A stretch of 6,777 nt of DNA. Source: Clostridium sp. AM49-4BH. Its GTDB lineage: Bacteria > Bacillota > Clostridia > Lachnospirales > Lachnospiraceae. The position numbers and the translations under genes were made by a program. Shown piece after piece: positions 5,555-6,777 of this stretch; the stretch's first letter is position 1, and each line of letters begins with the position of its first letter. The stretch spans positions 1 through 6,777 of the forward strand of contig NZ_QUFB01000081.1 in NCBI RefSeq assembly GCF_003478335.1, given 5' to 3'. The notes beneath the pieces were generated by a model, which saw only the letters and a list, made by a program, of their open reading frames with translations, was not told the origin of the DNA and did no database searches.

Positions 5555-5932
5555 CTAAACACAAATCAATTCTACATCTATAATCTCTACTGCTCTGCTA
5601 CGAATATTATTCATTTTCCCGACCCATTCAAGCTGATTTTCTGCCTTTAGCTGTTCTGTTACTCCCTGCCTGTCGGCATATTCTTTTACCAGCCGAGAAA
5701 ACATATCCTCTGCCTGTTCATCCACGCTTGCAAGGTATTCGTTCAACCTGCCGCTTGTCAGCAGATTAAGATAAACAAACTGCTTATACTCTTTGAGATA
5801 CTGCAAATGCCTTTGCCCCCATATTCCTATGGGCTTTTCTTTTTCGGAAGGTAATGCAAGCTCTGGAAGGTAATAGTCGCCCTGCTTTGCATACCAAAGA
5901 CCGTTTCTTTCATCATAAATCCTGTTTTCCAT
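5555..5932 (-). CDS. tnpV: TnpV family transposon-encoded protein
   Basis: This 125-aa protein is a complete TnpV, a small protein of unknown function first named on Tn4451-type mobilizable transposons and widespread on clostridial integrative elements. Diagnostic blocks in order: GDYYLPELALP (18-28), PIGIWGQRHLQYLKEYK (34-50), NLLTSGRLNEYL (56-67), EQAEDMFSRLV (72-82), and AENQLEWVGKMNNIRSRAVE (97-116). The ATG at 5932 follows AGGAAAGGTAGGAAAC, and the start lies 8 bp after the Mob stop, so it shares the Mob transcript. It ends about 35 bp before the promoter region of the MarR-MATE cargo. Full length with no damage seen. Confidence 0.92.
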   Translation of the reverse strand: MENRIYDERNGLWYAKQGDYYLPELALPSEKEKPIGIWGQRHLQYLKEYKQFVYLNLLTSGRLNEYLASVDEQAEDMFSRLVKEYADRQGVTEQLKAENQLEWVGKMNNIRSRAVEIIDVELICV

Positions 5933-5940
5933 AATGTTTC

Positions 5941-6657
5941 CTACCTTTCCTCTTGATTATTTCTAAAGTGTTTCCCACGCTGTTTAGACTGTTGTACTGC
6001 CTTTGCCTGCTCTAAAAGGCTGTCCATCTGTTTACTTCCGAACGCCTTTTTCAGCAGTTTATAATTTTTGTTTTCCGCACGGAGGTTTTCATTCTCTCCC
6101 GCTAATTTCTCATTCGTTTTTGTCAATCTCTCATTTTCACGGTGAAGATTGCTGTTTGTGATATTCAGCCGATAATAGCTGTCATACGCTTCAAAACATC
6201 TGATAAGAGCCGTTTTAACAAGCGATTTCAGCTTTTGTACCAAAGGCTCTGCCAGTTTATTTTTATACGTTTTTGCAGACATCAACCCCTGCGGCTCTGG
6301 TAGCTGATATTCAGGAGAAGTGTCAAGCACCTGCTCAAGCGTTTTTAAGTTCTCAATGCCCTTATCATAATTCTCTACCCTGTCAGACAATATTTGAAAT
6401 TCCTCTTTCTTCTCCAAAATCTGCCCCTCAAGCTGAACAACCTCTTTTTCCCGCTCCTGCTTTTTATAGTCAAGGGCAGATAAATGTTTCTCATGCGTAC
6501 CCTTATGCTCCCACTCAATGCCGTGCCGCTCCATGACAGCGGAAAGCTGTTCTTTTTCGGACTGTACCCACTGGCTCCACTCTGTATCTCCACGACTGCC
6601 GCCCTTAAACCCCTGCTTGGCTAACGCCTGTTTGAGTAGCAGTTCATTTCTGTACTG
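5941..6657 (-). pseudogene. C-terminal half of a Mob/Pre plasmid recombination (mobilization) protein
   Basis: This frame encodes the C-terminal ~238 aa of a Mob/Pre (MobV-type) relaxase, the enzyme that nicks oriT and pilots DNA in conjugative mobilization (TnpZ on Tn4451). Seen from the 5' side: LKQALAKQGFKGGSRGDTEW, WVQSEKEQLSAVMERHGIEW, THEKHLSALDYKKQE, then TSPEYQLPEPQGLMSAKTY and a long coiled coil (NLHRENERLTKTNEKLAGEN) to a basic tail. The N-terminal catalytic domain with its metal-binding histidines is missing. The ATG at 6534 has no ribosome binding site and lies mid-protein; homologous-looking sequence continues upstream to about 6650, where a stop (6658-6660) and the 37-bp repeat interrupt it. 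Mobilization through this protein is therefore not possible unless it acts in trans from elsewhere. Confidence 0.85.
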
Positions 6658-6668
6658 TCAATATCATT

Positions 6669-6705
6669 GCTAACTTGAAAAAGTAAATTCCAGTGCAGGG
6701 GTAAA
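6669..6705. repeat. 37-bp direct repeat, copy 2
   Basis: Exact match to 1409-1445 in the same orientation. It begins 9 bp beyond the last sense codon of the broken Mob frame. To its right, GTAAATTCCA recurs (6701-6710) 20 bp after the same decamer inside the repeat (6683-6692 region), giving a stepwise repeat as seen at ends of some insertion sequences. Confidence 0.75.
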
Positions 6706-6777
6706 TTCCACCTCACCTTAAAATTACTTGATTTTTTAGAATTTCAGAGAGCTAAATATCTATAAAACTGTTATAAT
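6706..6777. other. Right edge, nothing identified
   Basis: These 72 bp are AT-rich with no open frame of note. They may be the beginning of the sequence that truncated the Mob gene, such as the subterminal part of an insertion sequence. Confidence 0.3.

Noticed and set aside
1..6777. tRNA, rRNA or riboswitch
   Set aside because: No cloverleaf, conserved T-loop sequence or known riboswitch core was seen on either strand by eye.

Overview
The window looks like accessory DNA from a low-GC Firmicute, most likely a gut Clostridia such as Lachnospiraceae. This rests on AT-rich intergenic DNA, strong AGGAGG-type ribosome binding sites, and protein families (TnpV, Mob/Pre relaxase, large serine recombinase, MarR-MATE pair) common on mobilizable elements of that group. 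This is recognition by eye; no database search was possible. Every gene I accept lies on the minus strand, so the biological reading direction runs from the right end to the left end.

Right to left: (1) 6657-5941 is the 3' half of a plasmid recombination/mobilization (Mob/Pre) gene cut off at its 5' end, then intact tnpV (5932-5555). (2) 5520-3669 is a complete multidrug-efflux unit: a promoter whose -35 lies in a perfect 14-bp palindrome, a MarR-family regulator, and a MATE transporter overlapping it by 8 bp. (3) 3543-2820 is scar DNA: a tyrosine-recombinase fragment, three intrinsic-terminator-like hairpins and three pairs of short direct repeats each with an 11-bp period. (4) 2818-2484 encodes the last ~110 residues of a large serine recombinase. 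(5) 2287-1449 is a small two-gene operon: a stand-alone PD-(D/E)XK nuclease-like protein (165 aa) and an unrecognised acidic protein (103 aa). (6) 1400-456 is the C-terminal part of a Schlafen/AlbA_2-type ATP-binding regulator (COG2865-like) lacking its N-terminus. (7) 1-455 has no convincing gene.

Mob, TnpV, an accessory resistance-type cargo and a large serine recombinase together match the gene set of Tn4451-type mobilizable transposons, so the right half is best read as a decayed element of that kind carrying an efflux cargo. A 37-bp sequence occurs twice in exact direct orientation (1409-1445 and 6669-6705), each time beside a truncated gene; I suspect insertion-sequence ends (possibly IS21-type) that caused the truncations.

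The part least explained by known families is the nuclease-like/acidic protein pair at 1449-2287. It has its own ribosome binding sites and a possible promoter, and sits among mobile-element wreckage, as defence or toxin-antitoxin genes often do. Its function is unknown.
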